A DNA stretch of 64,000 nucleotides from an uncultured Opitutia bacterium. Lineage in GTDB: Bacteria > Verrucomicrobiota > Verrucomicrobiia > Opitutales > Opitutaceae. The stretch lies in assembly GCA_903896015.1 (NCBI GenBank), contig CAITWF010000016.1, forward strand, positions 1 to 64,000, in the 5' to 3' direction. Each line of letters starts with the position of its first letter. The stretch's first letter is position 1. Both the position numbers and the translations under genes were made by a program. Shown here one piece after another: positions 51,816 through 60,567 of the stretch. Under the pieces are notes generated by a model. The model was not told the origin of the DNA. It did not search any database and worked only from the letters and a program-made list of their open reading frames with translations.

Positions 51816-51942
51816 GCCGTGCCCGATGCACTACGACACCGCGAACAAAATTCGCCAGAACCCGCACGCCTTCGCGAAGTCCGCCCTCGCCGCCGGCTAC
51901 ACCGTCCGCGTGATGGGATCGGGGCAGACGATCGAGATTTGA
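51816..51942 (+). pseudogene. displaced second copy of the UPF0173 gene 3' end
   Basis: Codons 51823-51942 read PMHYDTANKIRQNPHAFAKS and continue in parallel to the end of the upstream UPF0173 protein, which reads PMHYDTTDKIRQNPHAFAKS. Both are 40 codons and both end at a stop codon after TIEV or TIEI. The copy also keeps the preceding GCCGTG. It has no start or upstream domain, so it is a remnant. The differences (several synonymous changes plus T-to-A, D-to-N, H-to-Y, A-to-S, V-to-I) show divergence under protein-coding constraint. The TA pair lies exactly between the two copies. Confidence 0.85.
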
Positions 51943-51966
51943 TCGAATCCGAGCTCGCGCCTGACT

Positions 51967-53886
51967 TCAGAAGCGATCCACTCCCAGTCGCTTGATGAAG
52001 CGGGTTCGCGTTTCCGGACTAAAGTAGCGTTCCGGTATGCTCATCGGCGTCGGCCAATCCACGACGATGCCAAAGTAGTGCAACGCACCGTCATTGTCCT
52101 GGATCGACTGCTCAAGCCACGCCACCGCCTTCTGTTCTTCGCCGAGATAGGCGTGCAACATCACGAACAGGAAGGCCGGCACATATTCTGACGTAGTCCG
52201 GCGCTTCAACTCTTCCAAAACGGCGCGCGCTTCCGTCGTTCGGCCCGCCCAAGCGAGTCCGCAGCCGTAACTCGCGACCATCCAGGGCAAGCGGTTCGAT
52301 ATTTCGATCGCTTCCATCAATTCGCGCAGGCCCTCGTCAAACCTGTTTTCCGAGATCAGCGCGATTCCCAAGATCCAATGTCCGATCAGAAAACGCGGCT
52401 CCATCTCGGTCACTCGGCGCGCAATTTCCACCGACTTGCCCGATTGTGCGGTAATGCCGACCCAAGCGAGCAACGCATTCGCGATCAGCGAAAGCGGTTC
52501 AATCCGAACCGCCTGCTCAGCCACCTCGACACCCTTGCGGTGGTTACCGTAGACGCTTTCCGACGATGCCGTCCAATATCGTGCCGCGACAAAAGTCGGC
52601 TTGAGTTCAATCGCACGCTCATAGCTGCGCCATGAGGCCGGAAAATCTCGATCATAGACGCCCAATACAAACCCCAGCGCGCAGTGGGCCTCGGCCATAC
52701 GCGGCTCAAGTTCGATGGCTCGCAACGCCGCCGCGCGCGCCTTGGGAATTACGTCGTTTGGCCGCGCATATCCGTAGAAAGCGATGAGCACATAGGCCTC
52801 AGCCAGCCCGGCATGCGCCAAGGCGTAGTCGGGATCGCGTTTCAGGGCCGCCTCAAAGCATTTAAGCCCCTTGGCTAAACCATCGCCCCGCTGATTCCAA
52901 AAAAAGCGGCCCTGGAGGTAGAGCTGGTAGGCCTCCAGATCGTCGGTCGGTGGTTTAACGAGCGGTTGTTGAACGCCACCCGCCAGCTTCGCCTTCAACT
53001 TGTCCGCAATCGTCCGGGCAATTTCATCCTGCACCGCGAAAATATCTTCGAGCCCGCGGTCAAATTTCTCCGACCAGAGATGAAACCCATCCGCGGCGCT
53101 GATAAGCTGCGCGGTGATCCGGATTTTATTTCCCGCCTTGCGGACGCTGCCCTCGAGCACGGTGCGGACGTTGAGCTTCGCCGCGATCGTGCGAAGGTCG
53201 TCGGCCTTGCCCTTGAACGCGAAGACCGACGTGCGTGCCGCCACGCGCAGGTCGGGCACCTGCACGAGCGCGTTGATGATTTCCTCGGTCATGCCGTCGG
53301 AAAAATATTCGTTCTCCGCGTCCGCGCTCATGTTGGCGAACGGCAGCACCGCGATCGATTTGTCGTCGGCCGCGGGCGCTGCCGAAGCGAGTGGGTGGTG
53401 GGTCGCCACCGCCGGTGCAGAGACCGCAGTCGCTCTTGTCGCACCGGTGCGATCGCTCCAGAGCTTCAGGAAACGGGTGAGCACGTCCGGCGGCACCGCG
53501 CCCCCCGGCAGCCGCGTCCATTGCAGCGTGCGAAATCGATCCGGCACATGTGCGCCCGGCTCCCCGGTGTCGTCGATCACGACAGGGAGAATGAAAGGCA
53601 CGCCTGACGCGAAGCCGCGCGCGCGTTCGGCCGCGACATCCCACTCGATCCGGAAATAACCTTCGAGCCGCGCCTGCGTGTTGGCCGAGATGAGCGGCAG
53701 GAAGAGCACACACTCCTTTATCTGGCGGCGGATTTTGGCATCCCACTCGTCGCCGTGCTCGAGCCCCCCCTCTACGTCGCACCAGACTTCGACACCCGAG
53801 AACCGCAGAGATTCACAAATTTTGCGCGCAGCCTCGGCGTCCTGCGAGGCGTAGCTGAGAAAGACGGCCTTGGTGGGTTCAGCCAT
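51967..53886 (-). CDS. TIR domain - TolB-like - TPR protein without a membrane helix
   Basis: A 639-residue relative of the protein at 35610-37922. TIR domain at residues ~5-130 (VFLSYASQDAEAARKICESL, GVEVWCDVEGGLEHGDEWDAK, LFLPLISANTQARLEGYFRIEW). A short Ala-rich linker follows. A TolB-N/FlgO-like domain begins near residue 185 (SIAVLPFANMSADAENEYF, SDGMTEEIINAL) and TPR repeats follow from ~320 (DPDYALAHAGLAEAYVLIAF, IELEPRMAEAHCALGFVLG). No hydrophobic segment is present, so unlike its relative it should be entirely cytoplasmic. The frame is open 42 codons further upstream, but the ATG at 53886 starts the conserved region. Confidence 0.85.
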   Translation of the reverse strand: MAEPTKAVFLSYASQDAEAARKICESLRFSGVEVWCDVEGGLEHGDEWDAKIRRQIKECVLFLPLISANTQARLEGYFRIEWDVAAERARGFASGVPFILPVVIDDTGEPGAHVPDRFRTLQWTRLPGGAVPPDVLTRFLKLWSDRTGATRATAVSAPAVATHHPLASAAPAADDKSIAVLPFANMSADAENEYFSDGMTEEIINALVQVPDLRVAARTSVFAFKGKADDLRTIAAKLNVRTVLEGSVRKAGNKIRITAQLISAADGFHLWSEKFDRGLEDIFAVQDEIARTIADKLKAKLAGGVQQPLVKPPTDDLEAYQLYLQGRFFWNQRGDGLAKGLKCFEAALKRDPDYALAHAGLAEAYVLIAFYGYARPNDVIPKARAAALRAIELEPRMAEAHCALGFVLGVYDRDFPASWRSYERAIELKPTFVAARYWTASSESVYGNHRKGVEVAEQAVRIEPLSLIANALLAWVGITAQSGKSVEIARRVTEMEPRFLIGHWILGIALISENRFDEGLRELMEAIEISNRLPWMVASYGCGLAWAGRTTEARAVLEELKRRTTSEYVPAFLFVMLHAYLGEEQKAVAWLEQSIQDNDGALHYFGIVVDWPTPMSIPERYFSPETRTRFIKRLGVDRF

Positions 53887-53990
53887 TGAAGGTGGAGCCA
53901 CGAAAACGCCGGAAACGCCGCGCGAAGTCGAGCGCAGCTTGAATGCGCGAACCGGAATCTCTCGCTTGCCCGCGCCGCGGCCCGGCTTCA

Positions 53991-56081
53991 ATGTCGGCTC
54001 AAAGCATGGCATTTCCGAAACCTCCCGCCGTCCTCGCGCTCCCTACCGTGCGCGCCGCGGACTTGGATCAACCCGATGCGCGACTCCGCCTCTACGCGTG
54101 GATGCAGCTCGCCCGCACGACGGACAACCGCATCCTTGAGCTTTTCCGTCAGGGACTGATCAAGGGCACTGTCACCGGTGGCCAGGGTAACGAGGCGCTC
54201 GCGGTCGCGGTCGCGCTCCTCGCCGACAAGGCGACCGACGTCGTCTCGTTCACGCACCGCGGGCTTGCCGGCCACCTCGTGTGGAGCGGCCACCTCTGCG
54301 ACCACCTCAACCAGTATTTCGCCAACGCCGGCAGCCCCACGCACGCCCGCGAGGGCAACATCCACCACGGCGATCCAGCCAACCGCTCCCTGCCGATGAT
54401 CAGCCATCTCGGCATCATGCTCTCGAACGTCTGCGGCGCCACCGACTCGCAGCGCCGCCTCGGCCGCCCCGCCGTCGGCTTTGCGACGTTTGGCGATGGC
54501 GGATCGAGCACTGGCGACATCCACGAATCGCTCAACCTCGCCTCGCTCCTCTCGCTCCCGATCGTGTTTCTCATCGAGAACAATCGCTATGCCTACTCGA
54601 CGCCCGTCAGCGAGCAGTTTACCGCCGACACCGAGCTGTGGCGACGCGCCGCCGGCTACGGCATGGAAGGTTTCGCTCTCGACGCCACCGATCCCGAGGG
54701 CTGTGTGCGGACGCTCGACGCCGCAATCGCGAAAGTCCGCGCCACCTCGCGCCCGATTCTGATCGAGTGCGACACGCTCCGGCTCCGCGGCCACGCGGCT
54801 TACGACACCTGCGATTATCTTCAGCCCGGCGAGAGCGAGGGTTTCTTTGCCCGCGATCCGCTCCCGAAATACCGCGCGCAACTCGTCGCCGCCCTAGGCG
54901 CCGCGCGGCTCGATGCGCTCGATGTCGAGCTCAACGCGTTCCTCGAAGCCTGCGTGAAAGTCTCGCTCGCCACGCCGCGCCCCTCCCCCGCCGGCATGGA
55001 GTCCGACCTCTTCGCGCCGCCCGCGTCGTCACAGCCGTGGGTGCCAAGCGTCACGTCTTCGAACGAAAATCGGGTTCCCGGGCAAAGCGACCATTCAGCA
55101 TCCAAAATCGAAAATCTCAACGCCGCCCAGGCCCTGAACGCCGCTCTCCGCAAAATTCTCACCGAACGCCCGGAGTCGCTCGTGCTCGGGCAGGACATCG
55201 CGACCTATGGCGGCGCCTTCAAAGTCACCGAGGGCCTGCTGAAGGATTTCGGGCGCGCGCGCGTCTTCAACACCCCGCTCGCTGAAAGTGCCTGCACCGG
55301 CTGGGCCATCGGCCTCGCCCTCAACGGCCACCGTCCGATCGAGGAATTTCAGTTTGCCGATTTCGTGTCGGAAGCCTTCACCCAGCTCACGCTCAACGCT
55401 GCCACGATGCACTTCCGCTCCGGCGCCAAGTGCCCGATCGTGTTTCGCCTGCCGTGCGGCGGCGGCCTCACGTTCGGATCGTTTCACTCGCAGGAACTCG
55501 AGTCCGTGCTCCTCGCGATGCCCGGCTTCAAGGCCCTTTATCCGAGCACGCCGCAGGATGCGTTCAACGCCCTCCTCGCCGCCTACGAAGATGACAATCC
55601 CGTCCTCCTCTTCGAGCACAAGGCGCTGTACCGCCGCGGCCGCGCGCCCGTCGCGTGGGACGCCAACTACCGCGACGTGTGGTCGCCGAAAAAACTCCGC
55701 TCCGGCGAATTTGCCACCGTCGTCACCTACGGCGAAATGGTTCACGTCGCCAGTGAAGTTTGCATCTACTTCGCCGAAGAATACGAAAAAACCTTCGACC
55801 TCTTCGATCTCCGCGCGCTCGCGCCGCTGCAGCTCGACGCCATCGAAGCGTCGCTCGCGCGCACCGGCCGTCTGATCGTCCTGCACGAAGGCCGCCTCAC
55901 GCACGGCTTCGGCGCGGAGCTCGTCGCGCGTCTCGCAGAAAAATATTTCTCCGCGCTCAAAGCCGCCCCGCTTCGCATCGGCGCCCTCGATCTGCCGGTG
56001 CCGTTCGCGCCGGAACTGGAGCAGGCATTCCGCCCGACGAAGGAAAAAATCATCGACCGCATCGCGGCGTGGATCGGATGA
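53991..56081 (+). CDS. 2-oxoacid dehydrogenase E1, fused alpha and beta subunits
   Basis: A ~696-residue thiamine-diphosphate enzyme. Residues ~25-345 are E1-alpha (VTGGQGNEALAVAVALLADK, THRGLAGHLVW, TFGDGGSSTGDIHESLNLAS, IENNRYAYSTPVSEQ). Residues ~375-690 are E1-beta (LVLGQDIATYGGAFKVTEGL, NTPLAESACTGWAIGLALNG, PCGGGLTFGSFHSQELES, VTYGEMVHVASEV, VLHEGRLTHGFGAELVARL). Fused E1 of this type usually acts on branched-chain 2-oxoacids, but pyruvate or acetoin are possible. No E2 gene is adjacent. The linker at residues ~359-376 is encoded by an interspersed repeat. Start ATG at 53991 or 54006. Confidence 0.9.
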   Translation: MSAQSMAFPKPPAVLALPTVRAADLDQPDARLRLYAWMQLARTTDNRILELFRQGLIKGTVTGGQGNEALAVAVALLADKATDVVSFTHRGLAGHLVWSGHLCDHLNQYFANAGSPTHAREGNIHHGDPANRSLPMISHLGIMLSNVCGATDSQRRLGRPAVGFATFGDGGSSTGDIHESLNLASLLSLPIVFLIENNRYAYSTPVSEQFTADTELWRRAAGYGMEGFALDATDPEGCVRTLDAAIAKVRATSRPILIECDTLRLRGHAAYDTCDYLQPGESEGFFARDPLPKYRAQLVAALGAARLDALDVELNAFLEACVKVSLATPRPSPAGMESDLFAPPASSQPWVPSVTSSNENRVPGQSDHSASKIENLNAAQALNAALRKILTERPESLVLGQDIATYGGAFKVTEGLLKDFGRARVFNTPLAESACTGWAIGLALNGHRPIEEFQFADFVSEAFTQLTLNAATMHFRSGAKCPIVFRLPCGGGLTFGSFHSQELESVLLAMPGFKALYPSTPQDAFNALLAAYEDDNPVLLFEHKALYRRGRAPVAWDANYRDVWSPKKLRSGEFATVVTYGEMVHVASEVCIYFAEEYEKTFDLFDLRALAPLQLDAIEASLARTGRLIVLHEGRLTHGFGAELVARLAEKYFSALKAAPLRIGALDLPVPFAPELEQAFRPTKEKIIDRIAAWIG
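55065..55116. repeat. family C repeat forming the E1 alpha/beta linker
   Basis: Read on the minus strand it runs GATTTTCGATTTTGGATGCT ... GTCGCTTTGCCCGGGAACCC then GATTTTC. The same order of words occurs on the plus strand at 56084-56139. Here it is read in the opposite direction, in frame, as part of the fused E1 (ENRVPGQSDHSASKIENL). Confidence 0.8.
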
Positions 56082-56083
56082 AG

Positions 56084-56222
56084 GATTTTCGATTCTTGAT
56101 GCTCAACTGTCGCTTTGCTGGGTACCTCGATTTTCGATTAGCCGCCCCATTCGACCCATCACTCTCATTCGTCTTATTTCCCCCGTGCCCCAATCCAAAA
56201 TCGATAATCTAAAATCGAAAAT
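56084..56222. repeat. family C repeat between the E1 gene and kdsC
   Basis: Left part 56084-56139: GATTTTCGATTCTTGATGCT ... GTCGCTTTGCTGGGTACCTC then GATTTTCGAT. Right part 56191-56222: CCAAAATCGATAATC and AAAATCGAAAATT, complementary in character to the left part. The right part supplies the first dozen codons of kdsC. Confidence 0.7.
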
Positions 56223-56706
56223 TCCGGCCGTCCGCTGGTCCGCGATCCGCCTCTTCGCCATGGACGTCGACGGCGTGCTCACCGACGGCACCCTTCACGT
56301 TTCGTCTGACGGCAACGAATCCAAAATTTTCTCCGTCCTCGACGGGATGGGCCTGAGGCGCCTCGAACAAGCCGGGGTCGCCGTCGCCTGGATCAGCGGA
56401 CGCGCGTCGGGAGCGACGACGGTCCGCGCCGCCGAGTTGAAGATCCCGCACGTCATCCAAGGCCGCACCGACAAGCTTACTGCGTTGCAGGAACTCGCCA
56501 CGCGCCTCGCCCTCGATGCCACGCAGTGCGTCTATATGGGCGACGACGACATCGACGCGCCCGCGATCGCGTGGGCCGGCATCGGCGTGGCGCCGTCCGC
56601 CGCCATGCCCGCCGCCATCGCCGCCGCCAACCTCGTCCCCCAGCGCGCCGCCGGACACGGCGCCGTGCGCGAAATCTGCGAACTGATCCTCGCCGCGCGG
56701 GTCTAG
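56185..56706 (+). CDS. kdsC: 3-deoxy-D-manno-octulosonate-8-phosphate phosphatase
   Basis: Dephosphorylates KDO-8-P in lipopolysaccharide inner-core synthesis. The 173-residue capless HAD protein has FAMDVDGVLTDGTL (nucleophile), VLDGMGLRRLEQAGVAVAWISGR, VIQGRTDKLTALQEL, and MGDDDIDAPAIAWAGIGVAPSAA. It ends with GHGAVREICELIL, the KdsC substrate-site tail. The start is taken as GTG at 56185, which places residues ~2-13 (PQSKIDNLKSKI) in family C repeat DNA; no better start lies between it and the catalytic core. It is followed by lptC-lptA-lptB, the same order as in E. coli. Confidence 0.93.
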   Translation: MPQSKIDNLKSKIPAVRWSAIRLFAMDVDGVLTDGTLHVSSDGNESKIFSVLDGMGLRRLEQAGVAVAWISGRASGATTVRAAELKIPHVIQGRTDKLTALQELATRLALDATQCVYMGDDDIDAPAIAWAGIGVAPSAAMPAAIAAANLVPQRAAGHGAVREICELILAARV

Positions 56707-56721
56707 CGCCCCGCCCTCATC

Positions 56722-57177
56722 TTGAAACGTTCGTTTCCATTCCTCGCTCTCTTCGCGGCGGGCTTTGTCGGCGCGCAATCAACCGCACCCCTCACCCCCG
56801 GCGACGGCACGCTCGGCCCGCCCGCGAAAAACTGGGTGCTCCCGCTCTTTACCGACAAAGAGGGCTTTCGCGCGATGACGATCCGCGGCTCCGAGGCGCA
56901 GGCCGTCGGCGCCAAGCGCATCGAGATCACCAACCTCAACATCACCGCGTTCATCGGCGACGCCACCGCGCGCGTCGATGCCGTGCTGCTCGCCCCGTCC
57001 GCGCATTTCTTCCCTGACGACAAGCGCGCCGCCGGTGAAAAAAATGTCCGCTTCATCCGCGACGAGATGGAAGTCACCGGCGAGCGGTGGACCTTCAGCC
57101 AGACGGAGAAAAGAGTTTTAATCGATTCCAACGTGCGCGTAATTTTGCACGCTCAGCTTCCCGCCATTCTCAAATGA
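56722..57177 (+). CDS. lptC: LptC-like lipopolysaccharide export protein
   Basis: A 151-residue protein from a TTG start, with an N-terminal signal (SFPFLALFAAGFVGAQ) and a beta-rich rest (FRAMTIRGSEAQAVGAKRIEITNLNITAFIGD ... VTGERWTFSQTEKRVLIDSNVRVIL) consistent with the beta-jellyroll of LptC. Sequence similarity to E. coli LptC is not obvious to me; the assignment rests on fold pattern and on the order kdsC-lptC-lptA-lptB. It should bridge LptA to the inner-membrane transporter. Confidence 0.7.
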   Translation: MKRSFPFLALFAAGFVGAQSTAPLTPGDGTLGPPAKNWVLPLFTDKEGFRAMTIRGSEAQAVGAKRIEITNLNITAFIGDATARVDAVLLAPSAHFFPDDKRAAGEKNVRFIRDEMEVTGERWTFSQTEKRVLIDSNVRVILHAQLPAILK

Positions 57178-57754
57178 CACCGTTTCCCCGCGCGCTCGCC
57201 CTTCTGCTCGGTGCCAGCCTCGCCACCTCTTCCCTGCTCCGCGCCGCCGAGCCCGCGCTCGAAGACACCGTGCTCATCAGCGATCACCTCGACTCGCGCA
57301 GCACCGACAAGGAAGTCCGCACGCTGCTCTGGGATCACGTTCTGATCACCGCGACCAACCTCCGCATCACCTGCGATCGCGCCGAACTCGTCTCCGTGCG
57401 CGCCGGCGACGCCACGCAACTCGTCGCCAAGCAAAACCGCTTCAAGTCCCTCGTCCTGATCGGCCACGTGACCATTTTCCAACGCGACAGCAACCGCACC
57501 GCCACCTGCGGCCACGCCGAAATTCTACCGGCCCAGGACAGCATCACGCTGACCGAGGACCCCAAGGTCGTCGATCTCGACAAGGACGGAAAACCCGAGC
57601 TGACGTGGACCGGCGACGAGTTGTTGCTCCTCCGGGGCGAGCGTCGCGTCCAGGGCAAGAACGTCCGTTTCACGGCCCCGCCCATCAAGGATCTCGGCTT
57701 CGACAAAGCCAAGGCCGCCCCGATCGAAGTCGCGCCGAAGCCCGACGCATCGAA

Positions 57755-57758
<4 letters not shown>
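57174..57758 (+). CDS. lptA: LptA/OstA-like periplasmic lipopolysaccharide transport protein
   Basis: A 194-residue secreted protein: signal peptide (FPRALALLLGASLATSSLLRA), then repeated beta strands typical of OstA domains (TLLWDHVLITATNLRITCDRAELV, SLVLIGHVTIFQRDSNRTATCGHAEILPAQDSITLTEDPKVV, TWTGDELLLLRGERRVQGKNVRF). It would form the periplasmic bridge for LPS. The ATG overlaps the lptC stop and its own stop overlaps lptB. Confidence 0.85.
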
Positions 57759-58495
<737 letters not shown>

Positions 58496-58526
58496 GCGGC
58501 GCCACGTCGTGGCCCTTCGCGGTGAG

Positions 58527-58590
58527 CTTTAGGCTTTAAGCCTCCGCACCAGACGCCCAGCTTACCGCTTCACGCCTATCGCTTATCGCT
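58527..58590. repeat. family D intergenic repeat copy
   Basis: AGCTTTAGGCTTTAAGCC, then AGCTTACCGCTTCACGCC and ATCGCTTATC, between lptB and hprK; it shares its layout with 50494-50555. The remaining bases of the 106-base gap show no recognisable signal. Confidence 0.45.
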
Positions 58591-58601
58591 GCTCTGCCCC
58601 C

Positions 58602-59606
58602 ATGCAAAAAGCCATCCACGGGATCACCGTCGCGCACTTCTACGAGTCCTACCGCGAGAAACTGCAGATGGAAATTGTGTCGGGCGAAGCCGGCCTGCAC
58701 CGCCTAATCCACGAAGGCAGCATCAACCGCCCCGCCCTCGCGCTCACCGGCTTTTTCAAATATTTCGCGAATAAACGCATTCAGGTCCTCGGCGCCGCCG
58801 AGATGACTTACTTGAAGACGCTGTCGCAGAAGCAGCAGATCATCATTTTTCAGCAGATGGTGCGGCGTGGCATCCCTTGCCTCGTGCTCACGCGCAACTA
58901 CATCCCCACGCATCCCCTGCTCGTCGTCTCGCAGGAGATGAATCTCCCGCTCATCCGGACACCGATGATCACAATGAATTTCGTGAACCTCGCCACGTTG
59001 TGCGTCGACAACGAGTTTGCGCCGAGCGGCACCGAGCACGCGACCACGCTCGATATCAAGGGCGTCGGCGTGATGCTCCGCGGCGATTCCGGCGTCGGCA
59101 AATCCGAGTGCGCCCTCGCGCTGATCGAACGCGGCCACTCGCTCGTCGCCGACGATCTCACCGTCATCAAACTCCTCGACGAACGCGAACTCATGGCTTC
59201 GTCGCGCGCGCTCAACCGCGGCTACATGGAGTGCCGCGGCATCGGCATCATCAACATCGCCGAAATGTTCGGCATCAAATCCATCCGCCTCGAGAAACGC
59301 ATCGACCTCGTCGTGTCGCTGCGCGAGTGGACGCCCGACGTCGTCGAAGAGCGTACGGGCCTCGAGGAGAATTTCTACGAGGTGCTGGGCATGAAGGTGC
59401 CGCACGTCGAGTTATTTGTCCGGCCGGGCCGCGACATCGCACGACTCGTCGAAGTCGCCGCGCTCACCCAGGCCCTGAAGACCATGGGCCACGACCCCGC
59501 CAAGGATTTCAACGATCGCCTTATCGCCTCGATGGCCGCGCAGTCCGCGGTCACCACGACGAAAATCAAGCCGATCCAGCGCGACGCCGCCCGACCGGAA
59601 GCGTGA
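58602..59606 (+). CDS. hprK: HPr kinase/phosphorylase
   Basis: A 334-residue bifunctional enzyme that phosphorylates HPr on Ser46 and removes that phosphate. The N-terminal domain precedes the P-loop GDSGVGKSE (residues 161-169), with HSLVADDLTVIKL after it. The family signature MECRGIGIINIAEMFG and the C-terminal VRPGRDIARLVEVAALTQALKTMGHD follow. It follows the lpt genes directly, where gamma-proteobacteria carry rpoN, hpf and ptsN. No HPr gene is visible nearby. In Gram-negatives the enzyme tends to link phosphotransfer state to carbon or envelope regulation. Confidence 0.96.
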   Translation: MQKAIHGITVAHFYESYREKLQMEIVSGEAGLHRLIHEGSINRPALALTGFFKYFANKRIQVLGAAEMTYLKTLSQKQQIIIFQQMVRRGIPCLVLTRNYIPTHPLLVVSQEMNLPLIRTPMITMNFVNLATLCVDNEFAPSGTEHATTLDIKGVGVMLRGDSGVGKSECALALIERGHSLVADDLTVIKLLDERELMASSRALNRGYMECRGIGIINIAEMFGIKSIRLEKRIDLVVSLREWTPDVVEERTGLEENFYEVLGMKVPHVELFVRPGRDIARLVEVAALTQALKTMGHDPAKDFNDRLIASMAAQSAVTTTKIKPIQRDAARPEA

Positions 59607-59630
59607 GTTGGACGCACCGATTTTGTTGGC

Positions 59631-59742
59631 CCGCCCGTTGGGCGGACTCCTTCGCCGTTTGGAATCGTCCTTGTTGTCTGTCCCGTAATCGTTCTCCCGG
59701 GTCGTCGTCGAGAGAACGAGAAGGATTAGGAGAATGAGAACG
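59631..59742. repeat. intergenic inverted repeats between hprK and rph
   Basis: A hairpin CCGCCC-GTT-GGGCGG (59631-59645) may end the hprK transcript, though no T-run follows. Further on, CGTTCTC (59690-59696) faces GAGAACG twice (59712-59718 and 59736-59742) in a purine-rich stretch. The 186-base gap holds nothing else I recognise. Confidence 0.5.
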
Positions 59743-59792
59743 ATCGGATTTTCAGAGTCGCACCCGGCGTCCTCAACCCTACCGTCAACGCC

Positions 59793-60545
59793 ATGTCTTC
59801 TCCCGCCACCCGCATCGACGGCCGCGCGCCCGATCAACTCCGCCCGATTTCCTTCGAGGCCAACATCGCGCCGCACGCCACTGGTTCTGTGCTCGTTTCA
59901 TTCGGCCTCACCCGGGTCATCTGCGCCGCCACGATCGAGAACAATGTGCCGACGTGGATGAAGCAGCAGAAAGTCCCCGGCGGCTGGCTCACCGCTGAGT
60001 ACTCGATGCTTCCCTACTCGACGCACGATCGAAAGCCTCGCGAGATCGCCAAGGGCAAGCCCGACGGACGCAACATCGAGATCCAGCGCCTCATTGGCCG
60101 CTCGCTCCGCGCCGTGCTCGACCTGCAGAAGCTCGGTCAGAACACCCTCTGGATCGACTGCGACGTGCTCCAAGCCGACGGCGGCACGCGCACCGCCTCG
60201 ATCACCGGCGCTTATCTGGCCGCCCGCCTCGCCGTGCAAAAGCTGATCGACGCCCGCAAGATCGCGGAAAATCCGCTCACCGATTCCGTCGCCGCAGTCA
60301 GCGCGGGGATTTTCAAGGACCAGGCGCTCCTCGATCTGAACTACGTCGAGGACAAGGACGCCGAGGTCGACGCCAACATCGTGATGACCGGCCGCGGCCA
60401 GTTCGTCGAGGTGCAGGGCAGCGGCGAGGAAGCGACGTTTTCCGCCGAGCAACTGCAGGCGCTCCTCGCGCTCTCGCAAAAAGGCCTGAAGGAGCTCGCG
60501 TCCATGCAGGCCGCGTTTCTCACGAAGCATCTGCTGAAGTTCTAG
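59793..60545 (+). CDS. rph: ribonuclease PH
   Basis: Phosphorolytic 3' exonuclease that trims tRNA precursors and rRNA. The 250 residues have RIDGRAPDQLRPISFEANIAPHATGSVLVSFG, GGWLTAEYSMLPYSTHDR, GRNIEIQRLIGRSLRAVLDL, WIDCDVLQADGGTRTASITG (phosphate site) and DLNYVEDKDAEVDANIVMTG. The family's usual end (VEVQGSGEEATFS) is intact. Length is normal. Confidence 0.97.
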   Translation: MSSPATRIDGRAPDQLRPISFEANIAPHATGSVLVSFGLTRVICAATIENNVPTWMKQQKVPGGWLTAEYSMLPYSTHDRKPREIAKGKPDGRNIEIQRLIGRSLRAVLDLQKLGQNTLWIDCDVLQADGGTRTASITGAYLAARLAVQKLIDARKIAENPLTDSVAAVSAGIFKDQALLDLNYVEDKDAEVDANIVMTGRGQFVEVQGSGEEATFSAEQLQALLALSQKGLKELASMQAAFLTKHLLKF

Positions 60546-60567
60546 CGACGTAGTAGCTCGGTCGCGC

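Noticed and set aside
51771-51995. 74-codon open frame downstream of the toxin gene
   Set aside because: It reads the duplicated UPF0173 tail in the wrong frame; the meaningful frame is the one matching the upstream protein.
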